From assembly GCA_032716605.1 (NCBI GenBank), contig CM064572.1:41438982-41502981 (forward strand): DNA of 64,000 nt, in the 5' to 3' direction. The notes under the pieces are model-generated. The model made no database searches, was not told where the DNA came from, and was given only the letters and a program-made list of their open reading frames with translations. The first letter of the stretch is position 1, and each line of letters begins with the position of its first letter. The translations under genes and the position numbers were made by a program. Shown piece by piece: positions 42,045-53,695 of this stretch. This DNA comes from Paralithodes platypus (lineage: Eukaryota; Arthropoda; Malacostraca; Decapoda; Lithodidae).

Positions 42045-43915
42045 CATACAAACAAAACCTCCCCCTTGTTATAGTCCCTGTCCGCCCATACAAACAAAAC
42101 CTCCCCTTGTTATAGTACCTGTCCGCCCATACAAACAAAACCTCCCCTTGTTATAGTACCTGTCCGCCCATACAAACAAAACCTCCCCTTGTTATAGTAC
42201 CTGTCCGCCCATACAAACAAAACCTCCCCCTTGTTATAGTACCTGTCCGCCCATACAAACAAAACCTCCCCTTGTTATAGTACCTGTCCGCCCATACAAA
42301 CAAAACCTACCCCTTGTTATAGTACCTGTCCGCCCATACAAACAAAACCTACCCCTTGTTATAGTACCTGTCCGCCCATACAAACAAAACCTCCCCCTTG
42401 TTATAGTACCTGTCCACCCATACAAACAAAACCTACCCCTTGTTATTGTACCTGTCCGTCCATACAAACAAAACCTCCCCTTGTTATAGTACCTGTCCGC
42501 CCATACAAACAAAACCTACCCCTTGTTATTGTACCTGTCCGTCCATACAAACAAAACCTCCCCCTTGTTGTTTCCGTACACTTTGAGTTATAGTACCTGT
42601 CCACCCATACAAACAAAACCTCCCCCTTGTTGTTTCCGTACACTTTGAGTTATAGTACCTGTGCACCCATACAAACAAAACCTCCCCCTTGTTATAGTCC
42701 CTGTCCGCCCATACAAACAAAACCTACCCCTTGTTATAGTCCCTGTCCACCCATACAAACAAAACCTACCCCTTGTTATAGTCCCTGTCCGCCCATACAA
42801 ACAAAACCTCCCCTTGTTATAGTACCTGTCCGCCCATACAAACAAAACCTACCCCTTGTTATAGTCCCTGTCCGCCCATACAAACAAAACCTCCCCTTGT
42901 TATAGTACCTGTCCGCCCATACAAACAAAACCTACCCCTTGTTATAGTCCCTGTCCGCCCATACAAACAAAACCTCCCCTTGTTATAGTACCTGTCCGCC
43001 CATACAAACAAAACCTACCCCTTGTTATAGTACCTGTCCGCCCATACAAACAAAACCTCCCCCTTGTTATAGTACCTGTCCGCCCATACAAACAAAACCT
43101 CCCCCTTGTTATAGTCCCTGTCCGCCCATACAAACAAAACCTCCCCTTGTTATAGTACCTGTCCGCCCATACAAACAAAACCTCCCCCTTGTTATAGTAC
43201 CTGTCCGCCCATACAAACAAAACCTCCCCTTGTTATAGTACCTGTCCGCCCATACAAACAAAACCTACCCCTTGTTATAGTACCTGTCCGCCCATACAAA
43301 CAAACCCTACCCCTTGTTATTGTACCTGTCCGTCCATACAAACAAAACCTCCCCCTTGTTGTTTCCGTACACTTTGAGTTATAGTACCTGTCCACCCATA
43401 CAAACAAAACCTCCCCCTTGTTATAGTACCTGTCCGCCCATACAAACAAAACCTCCCCATTGTTATAGTACCTGTCCGCCCATACAAACAAAACCTTCCC
43501 CTTGTTATAGTACCTGTCCGCCCATACAAACAAAACCTCCCCCTTGTTGTTCCCGTACACTCTGAGTTATAGTACCTGTCCGCCCATACAAACAAAACCT
43601 CCCCTTGTTATAGTACCTGTCCGCCCATACAAACAAAACCTCCCCTTGTTATAGTACCTGTCCGCCCATACAAACAAAACCTCCCCTTGTTATAGTACCT
43701 GTCCGCCCATACAAACAAAACCTCCCCTTGTTATAGTACCTGTCCGCCCATACAAACAAAACCTCCCCCATGTTGTTCCCGTACACTCTGAGCTATAGTA
43801 CCTGTCCGCCCATACAAACAAAACCTCCCCCTTGTTATAGTACCTGTCCGCCCATAAAAACAAAACCTCCCCCTTGTTGTTCCCGTACACTCTGAGCTAA
43901 AGTATCTGTCCGTCC
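42045..43915. repeat. 41/42-bp minisatellite, about 45 units, ending at an exon
   Basis: Unit CCCATACAAACAAAACCTCC then CCTTGTTATAGTACCTGTCCG. Seven or so units carry an alternative segment GTTGTTTCCGTACACTTTGA, giving higher-order structure. The 42-bp form is in phase, so spurious frames appear on both strands (GRFCLYGRTGTITR on the minus strand). The last unit reaches to within 15 bases of the acceptor at 43929. Confidence 0.97.
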
Positions 43916-43929
43916 TTCCTCTCCCCCAG

Positions 43930-44148
43930 CCAGGACCTACACCTTCTTCGATCCGGAAATATCGCCTCCAAGTTACACAGGTGAGAACGGCCGCAACACC
44001 AAGATCAAGTGGAAGTTCAAGACCAGCGTCTACACCACCAACGCGTACGCCTACAACAAAAAACTCACCAGACATCCGTTAGTTTTCATCGAGCGCCATA
44101 ACCTGGACAAGAACACCACGATGTTCTCTAGGTGCTTGACGTTTGCGG
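43930..44148 (+). CDS. Exon 3 of the split secreted/membrane protein gene
   Basis: Acceptor CCTTCCTCTCCCCCAG ends at 43929, donor GCGG|GTAAAG at 44149. In the frame set by the previous exon it reads ARTYTFFDPEISPPSYTGEN, GRNTKIKWKFKTSVYTTNAY, AYNKKLTRHPLVFIERHNLD, KNTTMFSRCLTFA. Codons 18-42 all end in G or C, unlike anything else in the window, which is good evidence for real coding. There is one N-glycosylation sequon (NTT) and one Cys. I do not recognise the domain. It ends in phase 1, and the next exon is not found in the window. Alternative frame 0 with an internal donor (CACAG|GTGAGA, 43979) is possible but loses the codon bias. Confidence 0.72.
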
Positions 44149-44164
44149 GTAAAGAGAGGTTTTA

Positions 44165-44405
44165 TTGTTATTACCGCTAGACCTCCTTCAAACTTTAAAA
44201 AAAACATCCATTTGATCCCCCTTTTATATTAATTTGTACATTTTTCGTAAGAAAATTGTCCCGGCCGAAGGCCGGTCCTTATAAAATTACAGGCTCACTA
44301 TCGCTCGCCAGGGAAAATATCGACACCTAAATATCACGAAAGGTCTTAATATTGACAAAGAAATGGGGCGAAAAGTCTTAATATCGACAAACTAATGGGG
44401 CAAAC
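44165..44405 (+). mobile_element. MITE-B copy 12, cut by the foldback element
   Basis: GACCTCCTTCAAACTTT through CCCGGCCGAAGGCCGG to AACTAATGGGGCAAAC, where copy 2 of the telomere-core foldback begins. The expected remainder of the MITE is not found beyond 44591. Confidence 0.8.
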
Positions 44406-44591
44406 GGTTCCTGGACATCTCAACCATTAGACCATTTCAACCAGTAGCTCTCAACCAGTACCAAATTAACCAAGACCAACCAAACCAGTGGCAAAATACT
44501 GACCTAACCTAACCTAACCGTATTGGTTGATTTGGTACTGGTTGAGAGCTACTGGTTGAAATGGTCTACTGGTTGAGTTGTCCGGTCACCC
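44406..44591. mobile_element. Foldback element with telomere-like core, copy 2
   Basis: About 93% identical to 19203-19393, with the same arms and the loop CCTAACCTAACCTAACC. No duplication of flanking bases (GGGGCAAAC against TATTGTTGG), so one flank was lost later. Confidence 0.85.
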
Positions 44592-44905
44592 TATTGTTGG
44601 TGTTGTAAATTGATTATTATTATAACCAGCCAAAACTGTGTTATTAGTATTTATTGACTTTGTCTACTTAGGGCAAGAACAGACTCTTTTACTCTAGTGG
44701 TAGTACACTCGCGCTAATAAGTGATGTCTCGGCACCAAGTATGTTTTGATCAATAATTGGTATCAGAAATATCTAAGCTTCATTTATTCATATTGAGAGA
44801 AATATACAAACATATTCCTACACTTACCCACCCTATTCAACATCTGACAGTCATAAATACAGTGCAAAGGAAGCCAAACGTAATGACAGCTGGGACATGA
44901 CTTAT
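44592..44905. other. Repeat-derived stretch, no gene
   Basis: 44690-44830 is an inverted copy of 41240-41350 (GTGATGTCTCGGCACCAAGT) with a tRNA-like CTAGTGGTAGTACACTCGCG head, so probably a SINE. The remainder is unassigned. Confidence 0.45.
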
Positions 44906-45361
44906 TAGAAGAAAGATTAAGAGTATCGTTTCACTCTTGACTAGGAAAGTTGCACTGAGTAGGGGTGGGATTGTGTTGCAAGATGGGTACAACGTACCCT
45001 ACGTAGAGGAGGTGGTATACACTGAGAGAGCTCTGAGGAACACTGATTATTGTAGTAGCGATAGAATAGCGAGAGAGATGCAACATTGCGGCGAAGAGAT
45101 ATATTGCAGAAAATCGGTGAGTGGACGGTAGTTAATGATACGAAAGGTTTTCTTTCTAATTTGTCTAGAAGTGCTGTGTGAGAGGATCCTCCCCACACAT
45201 GTGAACAATACTCAATACAAGGACACACTGTGCCCCTGTACAGAGCAAGAAGCTGTGCAGTGGTAAAGAACCTCTTGAGGCGGTTGAGCACTCTCAGCTT
45301 CTGGGAGGCCGTCTAAGCAAGACTGGTAAAATTATTCTTCCAAGAGAGAACAGAAGAGAAA
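44906..45361 (-). pseudogene. Jockey-like LINE C-terminal RT, proximal half of a split copy
   Basis: Minus strand: VLNRLKRFFTTAQLLALYRG, CIEYCSHVWGGSSHTALLDK, NVASLSLFYRYYNNQCSSEL. Its upstream continuation is not adjacent but at 54481-54633; the 9.1-kb segment 45362-54480 lies between. Confidence 0.85.
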
Positions 45362-45404
45362 TGCCCCTCTCCCACTGATGCGATTTCATACGATTTTCAT
45401 CGCA

Positions 45405-45790
45405 GACACCAAGAAATGGGCACATTCGTGACATGTCGCAACAAAATCTTGAACCCTCGCATGATAATCGTTTGAGTCGCAAGGCCTCGCAAGGGCCCTC
45501 GCGGGTCATCGCAAATGTTCGGATTATTCAAAATTTGGGACGAGCACTTGCGAGGGGTCCGAACCCTCTCAAGCATCGCCGAACATTGCCGAGAGATCGG
45601 CGAGGCCATCGGAGATCCTCGGCGACATCATCAACGAGGGTGTCGCACGAAAAAAAAGCGTCGCTGAGAGTATACCCGCCACGGGTATACTTCGCAGAGG
45701 CGTGCGAAGGGCTGTGCGACGTAGATGAAAGCTCCGAAGACACCTCGCAGAGGCCAAAGAGCACCTTCGGCGAGGTGGGTAAATAAAAAT
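45405..45790. repeat. Left subterminal CG-rich repeats of the composite element
   Basis: Many TCGC, GCCGA and CGGCGA words in both directions (GATCGGCGAGGCCATCGG, CCTCGGCGACATCATC). Frames at 45433-45786 and on the minus strand come from this composition and are not genes. Confidence 0.65.
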
Positions 45791-45846
45791 GATTAGGCCT
45801 ATAGTGAACCTGTCAACCCATTTTTCTATGCACCTCTCGTAAGGGG

Positions 45847-46221
45847 GTTCACCTGTTTTTTTTTCTCTTTCTCTCCTTTTCTCTCTTTCTCTGGCTTGTA
45901 TCCATTCGGCCCCATTCAGCCAACTGTTTTAAGAAGTTTATCCCCATCCAAGTATCGATATCTTCCTGGCGAGCAATAGCGAGCCAGCATTGTATGGACA
46001 AATCCGGCTTCGCCGGAGAAATTTTTCTATCAAAAAATGAAAAAAATTTGCTTGCTCTCAAAACAAAAATATATATATGTTGGCTCGCTACCGCTCACCA
46101 GGAAAACATTGAAACCTGGATGGGAGTAAATGTCTTAAAACAGTAGGCTGAATGGAGCCGAACGGATACAAGTCAAAGAGAGAGGGAGAGAAAGAGAAAA
46201 CAAAAAAAGCGAGGTGGGCTC
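45847..46221. mobile_element. Foldback element related to MITE-B, copy 1
   Basis: Arms of about 130 bp: TCTCTGGCTTGTATCCATTC, CTTCCTGGCGAGCAATAGCG on the left and complements on the right, around an AT-rich centre. It shares the CTGGCGAGCGATAGCGAGCC and CCGGCTTCGCCGG modules with MITE-B. Confidence 0.82.
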
Positions 46222-47467
46222 AATTAGCCGTAACGTAAACATACGGCACGGACATTGCCAATCTCCGAATGAGGGAAAACCGTACTAAAAATCCAGATGG
46301 CGCTGGGGGTCTTATTCAAATGACTATCGTGTGTGATACACCATTGAGGTGTTTTGATGGTTTTCGTGATTTAAGAGGTTTAATACAGTTCTCAACTATC
46401 TATGACACATAGTTGTGTAGTATATTTTTACTAGATTCATAATATGATGGTTATATACTCGTTAATGCAGTGAATATATAATAATTAACATAATTTGATA
46501 CATAAATATCAGCTTATTGAACAAGAAATTTAGTTTCATCTAATGTGGTGTAATAGGCTGGGCGAAATTTTAATACTCATTGAAGTATTGTATTTACTTC
46601 CTTTTTAGTTACTAACAAATACGTGTTTCAGTAGAAATTGGCTGAACATACGGTATTATATTCTGAAGCTGTAGAATTTGGCAGGTTGAATGTCTGCGCC
46701 TGCGCACTATAGTTTCTTTCCTACAAAACAAGCTATCGTGTGCTTTTAAGTTACCAATATATAATCCACTATCAAACCGGGCACCTAAATATGTTACCGA
46801 CAATATTTCTTATTAGACCAGTGACAGGAAATCAATCAATGTGAATCAGAATGTCATAGAACACAGCGGCAGCAAATTACATACGTGGAGATTGGAGATG
46901 CAGGAAATTCGAAAAAGATGATGACAATTTTTTTTACAACACTGCCTTTTCCACGGGCGACTGTTTAGGTCGTCAGCTGACCGCGACGGGATATACGTAC
47001 ACAGTGTTGCCAAGGTCTTCTTTTGTTCGCACCATTGGGCTAGTTAGGATTCGTTCAGAAGCGTAGATTTGCGAGTTTCCATTTCAAACGATATTATATT
47101 CTTGATTTACAGTGTGATGGGGTGGATAGCCTCTGAAGTATTACCCTAACTAACTAACATTGAGGAAAGCGGAATTGGGCTGGTTCTATATACCATTAAA
47201 GTTGTAGAGGTGTAGAGTGTTGAGTAGCCTATAGCTAGGCTACATTTCATAGTAACGTTCATCATGGCTTTCTGTTGGTTGTGCTATACATGTATGGTAG
47301 CCTATGTGGTGGTGACTGAATAGCCTAATTAAGTGATTGTTTGTGAGGGGGGATTGGGACATTGATGCAGATTTGATGAGTGCATGATTGTGATAATAAT
47401 GTATGTGGTATTTCATTAATATTTAAATGATGTGACACGTAGGCCACTACACATACAGTAGGCTATA
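46222..47467. other. Unassigned DNA inside the composite element
   Basis: No frame above about 65 codons has family resemblance. Possibly original body of the composite element. AT-rich with no repeats shared elsewhere in the window that I could find. Confidence 0.4.
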
Positions 47468-50400
47468 TAGTGAAGCAGATAAGTGAAACAATCGTTCAAA
47501 TGGTGATGCAAGCATGAAATTTGGTACAGGTATTCTTCAAAGCTCACTTTCAAAGCACATACCGCTGGCCACGCAAAAAATCAATATGGCGACCATTTTT
47601 CAAGATGGCCGAAACATCTGACTGAGCCCTACTGTTATGGGTCAGTTAATTGAAAGAAAAAAAGACATGAATACTGTCCAATCCATTTTTTTTTTTTGGC
47701 TCTAACGTGGTAAGTGAAGGTAATTTTGTCCAAAGCAGTTGCATATTAGACTTTAACTAAGATGGCGTCCAAGATGGCCGCCATTAACCCGAGGAGGCCG
47801 GATTTTTTTGTCGATTTTCGGTAGTGTTTATGGCTTAATAGCAAATCAAAGAATAAAGATAGAGAAATGAGTCATAAACCACGTGAGAGAGGTCACTTTC
47901 AGCTTTTGTCTCGTAAAAAAATTCAGCTCCATAGGCCCAGTAGTTACTGCTTGTTTTCGTGAGGTAACTTTTCCGTGATTTTCCGTGTTTACGCATCTTT
48001 GCCATAGTGAAATGTCCTTAAACCCATTGTGTTGACATCACGGTAGTTTCGGTGATATTGGAACTCAGTGCTCAAAGCTCAAAGCTCAATGTCTCTTCTT
48101 TGTGATCTGGTAGCTCTGCACAGTGATCCACATATGCAGCATTCAGGAGCTTGTACAGGCTGCATGCTGTAACCTGATGCATTTGATGTGTCCTGGTAAC
48201 ACTTGCAGCTGACAGGAAAGATTCTGCAGTGCCTGATGAAGCCACACCTGCTTCCACCAAGGCTCCTGTCCACCCGCTGTCTTTGAGGAGAGTGCCCAAG
48301 GACTTTAGCGCTGCCATCTCAATGTGCAGACCTCCAAACATGACCAGGTACTTGTCCTCTCCATATTGGTCAGGCCATTGCCACTGCACCTGTTGTGCAA
48401 GGGCATAGATTGGCTGATCAGCTGCGATAACAGGTACCTGACCAGGGTTCAGATAAGCTACTACATCCTGTACTTTCTTCATCACATGTTTGACAGTAGC
48501 AACAGAGTGAGCTTGGTCCCGCAGAAGAAGAAGCAATGAAGTAATGCTTACTTCAAATTCTGGGCCTCTCTTCATTGAAGCATGATGTGCTGACCAATTG
48601 ACCATGTCAAGTTCACTGCACCATCTACTTCCTCAGTCACTATTACTTTCTCTAGCCACTGGTACTCCATGGCCAGTTGTGGGCCGAAGACATCTGTGGC
48701 TGGCTTTGGCAGTGGAAGTTTTGGTGGCAGGGGGTTCTTTGCTTTGAAGGATGCAGGAGTAATGTTTGTGAATGTGTCAGGAAGTTCTGGAACGGCCTTG
48801 ACTTTCTTAGGTCCAAGCCTGAGTTTTTTACACTCCTGGCCACCATTTACCTTGGTGGGATGTTGAAATACAGAAATGCTAGTCCCATGGAAGGAGGTTG
48901 TGGCAGTTGTTGCGGAAGGGTTGTGGTCGATGTTGTCCATCACGGCAGTGGTAAACAACTCTTTACGCAGTACTGGTGGACAGACCACACCCTCCTCGAC
49001 ATACTTGTTGACTGTGGCATCTCCTAATTCAGCTGAGACCTCCAACACCCTGTCATATGAGATGCTGAGGCCATGCTCATGCAGCATTTCGACCAGGTTT
49101 CTTTTCCGGGTTTTGGCATAGACTGAGAGTCCCATGTAGACTGGGAATGGTGTTTCTCAGTCTTTTGAGTGCCTATGTGTAGCAGCTCCCTCTTTGTATC
49201 GGGAGTAGCAGTTAAACTGCATCAATTGGGCAATGGCCTGATCAGACTTTGAAACTCCAAATCTCAGTTGAGACTTGATGTCAGCTCCATGTTCAACCAT
49301 CCCCACAAACTGAAGCAGAAGGGGAGGTATGGCATTTTGCACACAACCAGCTGGAAATGTGCCATCAAATTTTGATTGATGTTCAAGCATGCATTTTCTT
49401 AGAATCTTTGCTGCTTTAGCAGTGATGAGTGCATCTGAAAAATCAGAAATTTGGGTAATTGCTTTGCCCACATCTTTCTGAAATGCAAGAAGTACATCTC
49501 TTCCACTTCTATGAGCTTCAAGTTCTGGAATTTCATCCAGAAGTTTATCCTTCAGTCTGGTGGAATTTACACGTGGTAAATCCACACCAAGTTGTGCCAG
49601 ACGCTGTTGGTAAAGGTGGCATATACCTGCCAGGCGAAATGTGACTGGCTCTTCTGAGCATAGGTTGCTTTCAACAATGTATATCACCAGCTCTGATAAA
49701 ATTAATGGATAAACATCTGGCTCCAGATCAGTGGCACTTGAGCTTTTCTCAAGGTTTCTCAGGTGGGACCTTTCCCTGTTGTAGAGGGCACTGAGACACA
49801 CTCTGTGGTACTTTAGCTCCTGTGCAATAGCATCTCCACCACTCAATTTAGCAAGAAGCTTGCCATCATTAAGTGCCTCTGCACACTCTTGTAGCCTCTT
49901 GTTAAGGTTCATGGTCATTACCTGCCTGAGATCAGATGCAGGTGCCATTTTCTCACAAAAAATATAAGTTTGACCATCATAGCTAGTTCGACGTTGCTTT
50001 GCATGATTGTCTTCAGACTCACTACTTTGACGATTAGATCGGCGTTTCCTTGCGCGATTCAGCTTGCTGTTGTTAAACAACAACCGGCAGTTGACATGGT
50101 ATTTTGCCTGATTTCTTCTCAGTGACATCTATGCCGTCACCTTCATCAAGCCTTGTTGGATCCACGATCAATGGCATTTCCTGGATTTCATGAAACATCG
50201 GTATGTTGGTAGCCAGCATGGCATAACCGTCATGTTCAAGGGAATAATGGGTTCTAGGTGATGTTAAATCTTCACCTATTTTGTCTTTCTGACAAAGACA
50301 ACATTTTGACCAGTCAGTTTGTCTTATGGGAAAAATGGATTTTGAATCTGCCATTTTGCTTTCTGATTAAGGCCGAGGGTTTATCCTTTTACCACCTTAA

Positions 50401-51266
50401 CGAAATTACACACACATTACTTTATGGCATACAACTAGGTTCGGGTGATCTACACCTGGCCCGATCATTCATCCAGTGCCATTTAAGTCCTGTGTGATCT
50501 GTACACCATCCAGGTAAGTACATGAGCAAGTCATGTATAGCCCCCTTACCCTTGGCTCGGCTCTCCCGCGCTGGCACACCCTGTCAATTCAGGTGCGGCT
50601 ATCTAACTCTATCTACTAACTACCAACTACTGTCTAGTAGCTAATTGATATGGGGCTGTTAGAAAGCATTTGGGACAATAAATTAAACTACACTACAACT
50701 TATAGTATAGTACAGTAAAATAAGCTGACACTGAACCCCATGCTGAGTTGCACAGCAGCGATGTTACCAGTGTGCCCTGGTTGTGTGTTGACATCACTCT
50801 ATTATATTTGCAAGATCTCATCACTGCCTCAGTCCTTACTAACAAATGTGAAAATGGCTCCATTGGATTATCTGACCTAAAGAATGTATGTGCACACCAA
50901 AAATCATCTATATATGTTCAGTAGTTGCTTAGATATGAACATATGAAATTAATGGACGCCATCTTGGATGCCATTCTAAAATTCCAATTATAGACTATGA
51001 CAATGATTAAAACAGTGCTTCTCATTAATCTGGTTAGCAAGAAACAGTTTTCTCTTAAAATGTTCACCAGGTAATAATTAAAAAAAAAATAAAAAATATA
51101 TGGTCAGGCACGGCAGCTGTCTTGAAAAATGACCGCCATCTTGGATTTTCGCGTGGCCAGCGGTATTTCTGAGAAGAATGGACCTTGAAGGGTACATGTA
51201 CCAAATTTCATGCTCGCATCACCATTTGAACGATTCTCCTGAAATTTGCAGTTATCTGCTCCACTA
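47468..51266 (-). mobile_element. 3.8-kb TIR element carrying an uncharacterised gene
   Basis: The left end (47468 on: GAAGCAGATAAGTGAAAC, ATCGTTCAAATGGTGATGC, GCATGAAATTTGGTACA, TACCGCTGGCCACGC) is the inverted counterpart of the right end (51118-51266), about 130-150 bp at roughly 80-85% identity. Both ends contain GATGGCGGCCA-type words. One decayed gene lies between them on the minus strand. A related end is at 59878-60045. A 2-bp TA may be the target duplication, but it cannot be proven here. Confidence 0.75.
48072..50354 (-). pseudogene. Uncharacterised multi-copy invertebrate gene with zinc-binding N-terminus
   Basis: Minus strand: N-terminal MADSKSIFPIRQTDWSKCCL followed by CQK (CxxC), then RRNQAKYHVNCRLLFNNSKL, a second Cys block YIFCEKMAPASDLRQVMT, then GGDAIAQELKYHRVCLSALY, ARAARIL-like helices, GLSISYDRVLEVSAELG, VVCPPVLRKELFTTAVMDNI then DHNPSATTATTSFHGTSISV, and YLVMFGGLHIEMAALKSLGT. 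It is broken by frameshifts near 50130 and 48590 and one in-frame TGA at 49157. I recall similar predicted proteins as large uncharacterised families in many invertebrates and have no function to give. The C-terminal part with the EEADT motif, present in copy 2, is missing here. Its placement between TIRs suggests a transposon-encoded protein. Confidence 0.7.
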
Positions 51267-51454
51267 ATATGGGACTAGGCCTAGTTATATTTGGGGAACT
51301 CATAGTATCATGCATGCATGGCTGTTAAAGATAAACATATCAGAAAATGTGTGTGATAGGATTAAAATAGCTGAAATTGTCTGTTGTGCTGTATTAAGTG
51401 ATTGGGCTACTTTTGGGCGAGTTTGGAGATGTGATTTGCGCTGGCAACCTTGGA

Positions 51455-51494
<40 letters not shown>

Positions 51495-51538
51495 GCACGC
51501 ACGACACAATCTATAACTGAACATTTTACCTTTATTAA
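51267..51538. other. Unassigned DNA with an AC microsatellite
   Basis: (AC)n at 51459-51491 followed by GCACGCACGC. No gene. Confidence 0.6.
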
Positions 51539-52018
51539 CCCCTAAGTGTCGGGGCGCAACATAAGTCGAGTATAATAAATCTGGACTATCTGGCGGCACT
51601 CGACATAGGTCGTGTGGCAATTTCAGCACGTAATGTTGCTGAGAGAGAGAGACAAGTGGTGGCAGGAGAGTAGCGAGCGTATGACTGCTCCAGACCACCG
51701 TGGCGAACCTACTGACACGAATCCCACCTCCTCCCTCCCTCTCTCACTCGCTATATACGGAATTGTATGGGAAAAGTGCCGAATTACATGCTTTTTGCAC
51801 TCGCATTGCGCGGTTGTTGCAAGAAAACTAGCCATCATAAAAGGATCGTTATGGTGTCATTGGAAAGCTCTGTTTATGCCCTTTCAGGGATAGATACTTG
51901 TTTTACGCTCTGGGTCTTATTTAGGCATGAAAATGATCACGTAAACAGCCCTATTTTGGCTAAAAACACCCCGCTGGGCGGTACATATAAATAAACCGCC
52001 TAGCCCGCTAATAAGGTG
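51539..52018 (+). mobile_element. MITE-A copy 4 with TTAA duplication
   Basis: TTAA at 51535-51538 and 52019-52022, 480 bp. Ends CCCCTAAGTGTCGGGGC and (complement) CACCTTATTAGCGGGC. More diverged than copies 2 and 3. Confidence 0.88.
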
Positions 52019-52022
52019 TTAA

Positions 52023-52619
52023 GACTATAATCCACATTATATTAAGATTTCCATCTGTGAGAAACAAATATCTACCACCATTACTGCTAATGTGCACATA
52101 GATGCACAACTAATGTCAAATTTAACAAAGTAAGTTAAGTGGGGAAGAGATGTTTACTGTCCGAGAAGTTTCGTATAATGACTATTATGGGTAGCGAACA
52201 CTGGCATCAATTTATTATGCGCTTGCCAGATCTGAAACTAGTTTATAATTGTATAATCTAATATCCAGTAAAGTGGCTAATGACGATTATTTTATAAGTT
52301 CATCTCGAGTTTTTATACATATCATTTTAATTTTAGGACATGGATACCTATCTATTAAAATATTAACAGGACTATTTTTCGAATGACTGCCATGTGTTTT
52401 TGTGGGCCTAATCAAATATGTTTTATTAATCATAAATACTTTGTATATTGGACAATGTACTGAATAGAATGTTAGAGTAATATGTCTGTAACATTCATGA
52501 CTATTGAAATCCAGTGATATTTTGATGACTGCGAATTCAATTCACTCGATGGCAACAAATTTAGGTTGGTGCGAACCAAAGGCGGGAAAAATAGCAGACG
52601 AATTTTGTATTGTCCCCCA
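52023..52619. other. No recognisable feature
   Basis: AT-rich, no long frame, no repeat shared with the rest of the window that I can see. Confidence 0.4.
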
Positions 52620-52623
52620 TTAA

Positions 52624-52980
52624 GGGGAGATGGTTAGTTTTTCTGGTCCCCTTTCTTCCTCATAGTTAACCCCATTAGTTTTCATATTTTATGACGTTCG
52701 GCCCATTAGTTTGGCGATTTTAAGACATTTCACCCCATTTCGTTGTCAATATTAAGACTTTTCGTGTCATTTAGGCGTCGAGTTTTTCCTGGCTAGCGAT
52801 AGCGAGCCTATACTTTTTGAGGAACCGGCCTTAGGCCAGGATATTTTTCTTTCGAAAAATGTACAAATTGATCTTGAAGGAGGGTGTTGGGGGGTGCTTT
52901 ATATGCTTGATGGAGGTCTAGGGATGAAACTAAATAATAATAATAAACAAATATATAAATGAACAAATATTACGATATAA
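52624..52980 (-). mobile_element. MITE-B copy 13
   Basis: TTAA at 52620-52623, GGGGAGATGGTTAGTTTTTC, CCTGGCTAGCGATAGCG. It merges on the right with the foldback element. Confidence 0.82.
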
Positions 52981-53691
52981 GGGGGGTGACCTGCTTTTTG
53001 TTATTTCTGTCCTTGTCTCTCTTTCTCTGGCTTGTATCCATTCGGCCACATTCAGCCTACTATTTTAAGGGGAGATTTCCACCTGGAGGATTTTTTTCTG
53101 GACCCCTTTCTCCCTCATGTTTAACCCCATTGCTTTTGAGATTTTAAGACGTTTGCCCTATTAGTTTGGCGATTTTAAGAACCCTCGCTCCATTTCTGTA
53201 AATTTTAAGACCATCCGTGACATTAAGGTGTCGATTTATTCCTGGCGAGCGATAGCGAGCCTGTAATTTAAGGGGAACCGGCCTTCGGCCGGGAAATTTT
53301 TCTACCGAAAAATTTACAAATTTATCTTGAAAGGGGGTCAAGGGGTAATAATTTTAAGCTTGATGGAAGTCTAGGGAATCAACTAAAAACCTCCCCTTAA
53401 GACGTTTACCCCCATCTAGGTGTCGATTTCTTCCTGGCGAGCGATAGCGAGCCAGCATTATATGAAGAAATCCGGCTTCGCCGGGGATATTTTTCTATCG
53501 AAAAATGTACAAATTTAGCCTGCTATCTAACAGAAATAAAAAATATAGTGGCTCGCTACCGCTCACCAGTAAGAAATTGACATTTGGATGGGGATAAAAG
53601 TCTTAAAACAGTAGGCTGAATGGGGCCAAATGGATACAAGCCAGAGAAAGATAGAAAAGGACAGAACAAAAACAGGTCACCCCCCTTAAGG
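52981..53691. mobile_element. Foldback element copy 2 with nested MITE-B copy 14
   Basis: Left arm 52981-53064 (CTCTCTTTCTCTGGCTTGTAT), right arm 53401-53691 ending CAGGTCACCCCCCTTAA. A MITE-B (53069-53396, 328 bp) sits at a TTAA inside the left arm, with TTAA at 53065-53068 and 53397-53400. Copy 1 at 45847 shows the uninterrupted site. Confidence 0.88.
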
Positions 53692-53695
53692 GGAA

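Noticed and set aside
42234..43890. Minus and plus strand frames with GRFCLYGRTGTITR or similar repeats
   Set aside because: Products of the 42-bp minisatellite period being a multiple of three; no start context, domain or splice signal.
42045..43915. CRISPR-like appearance of repeats with slightly different spacers
   Set aside because: Direct minisatellite without unique spacers, in a eukaryotic sequence; no cas genes.
45433..45786. Arg/Ser-rich frames in the CG-rich subterminal region
   Set aside because: Caused by local TCGC/CGA word repeats; the opposite strand is equally open.
48669..49121. Plus strand frames of 65-116 codons
   Set aside because: Antisense to the well-matched minus strand gene of the TIR element.
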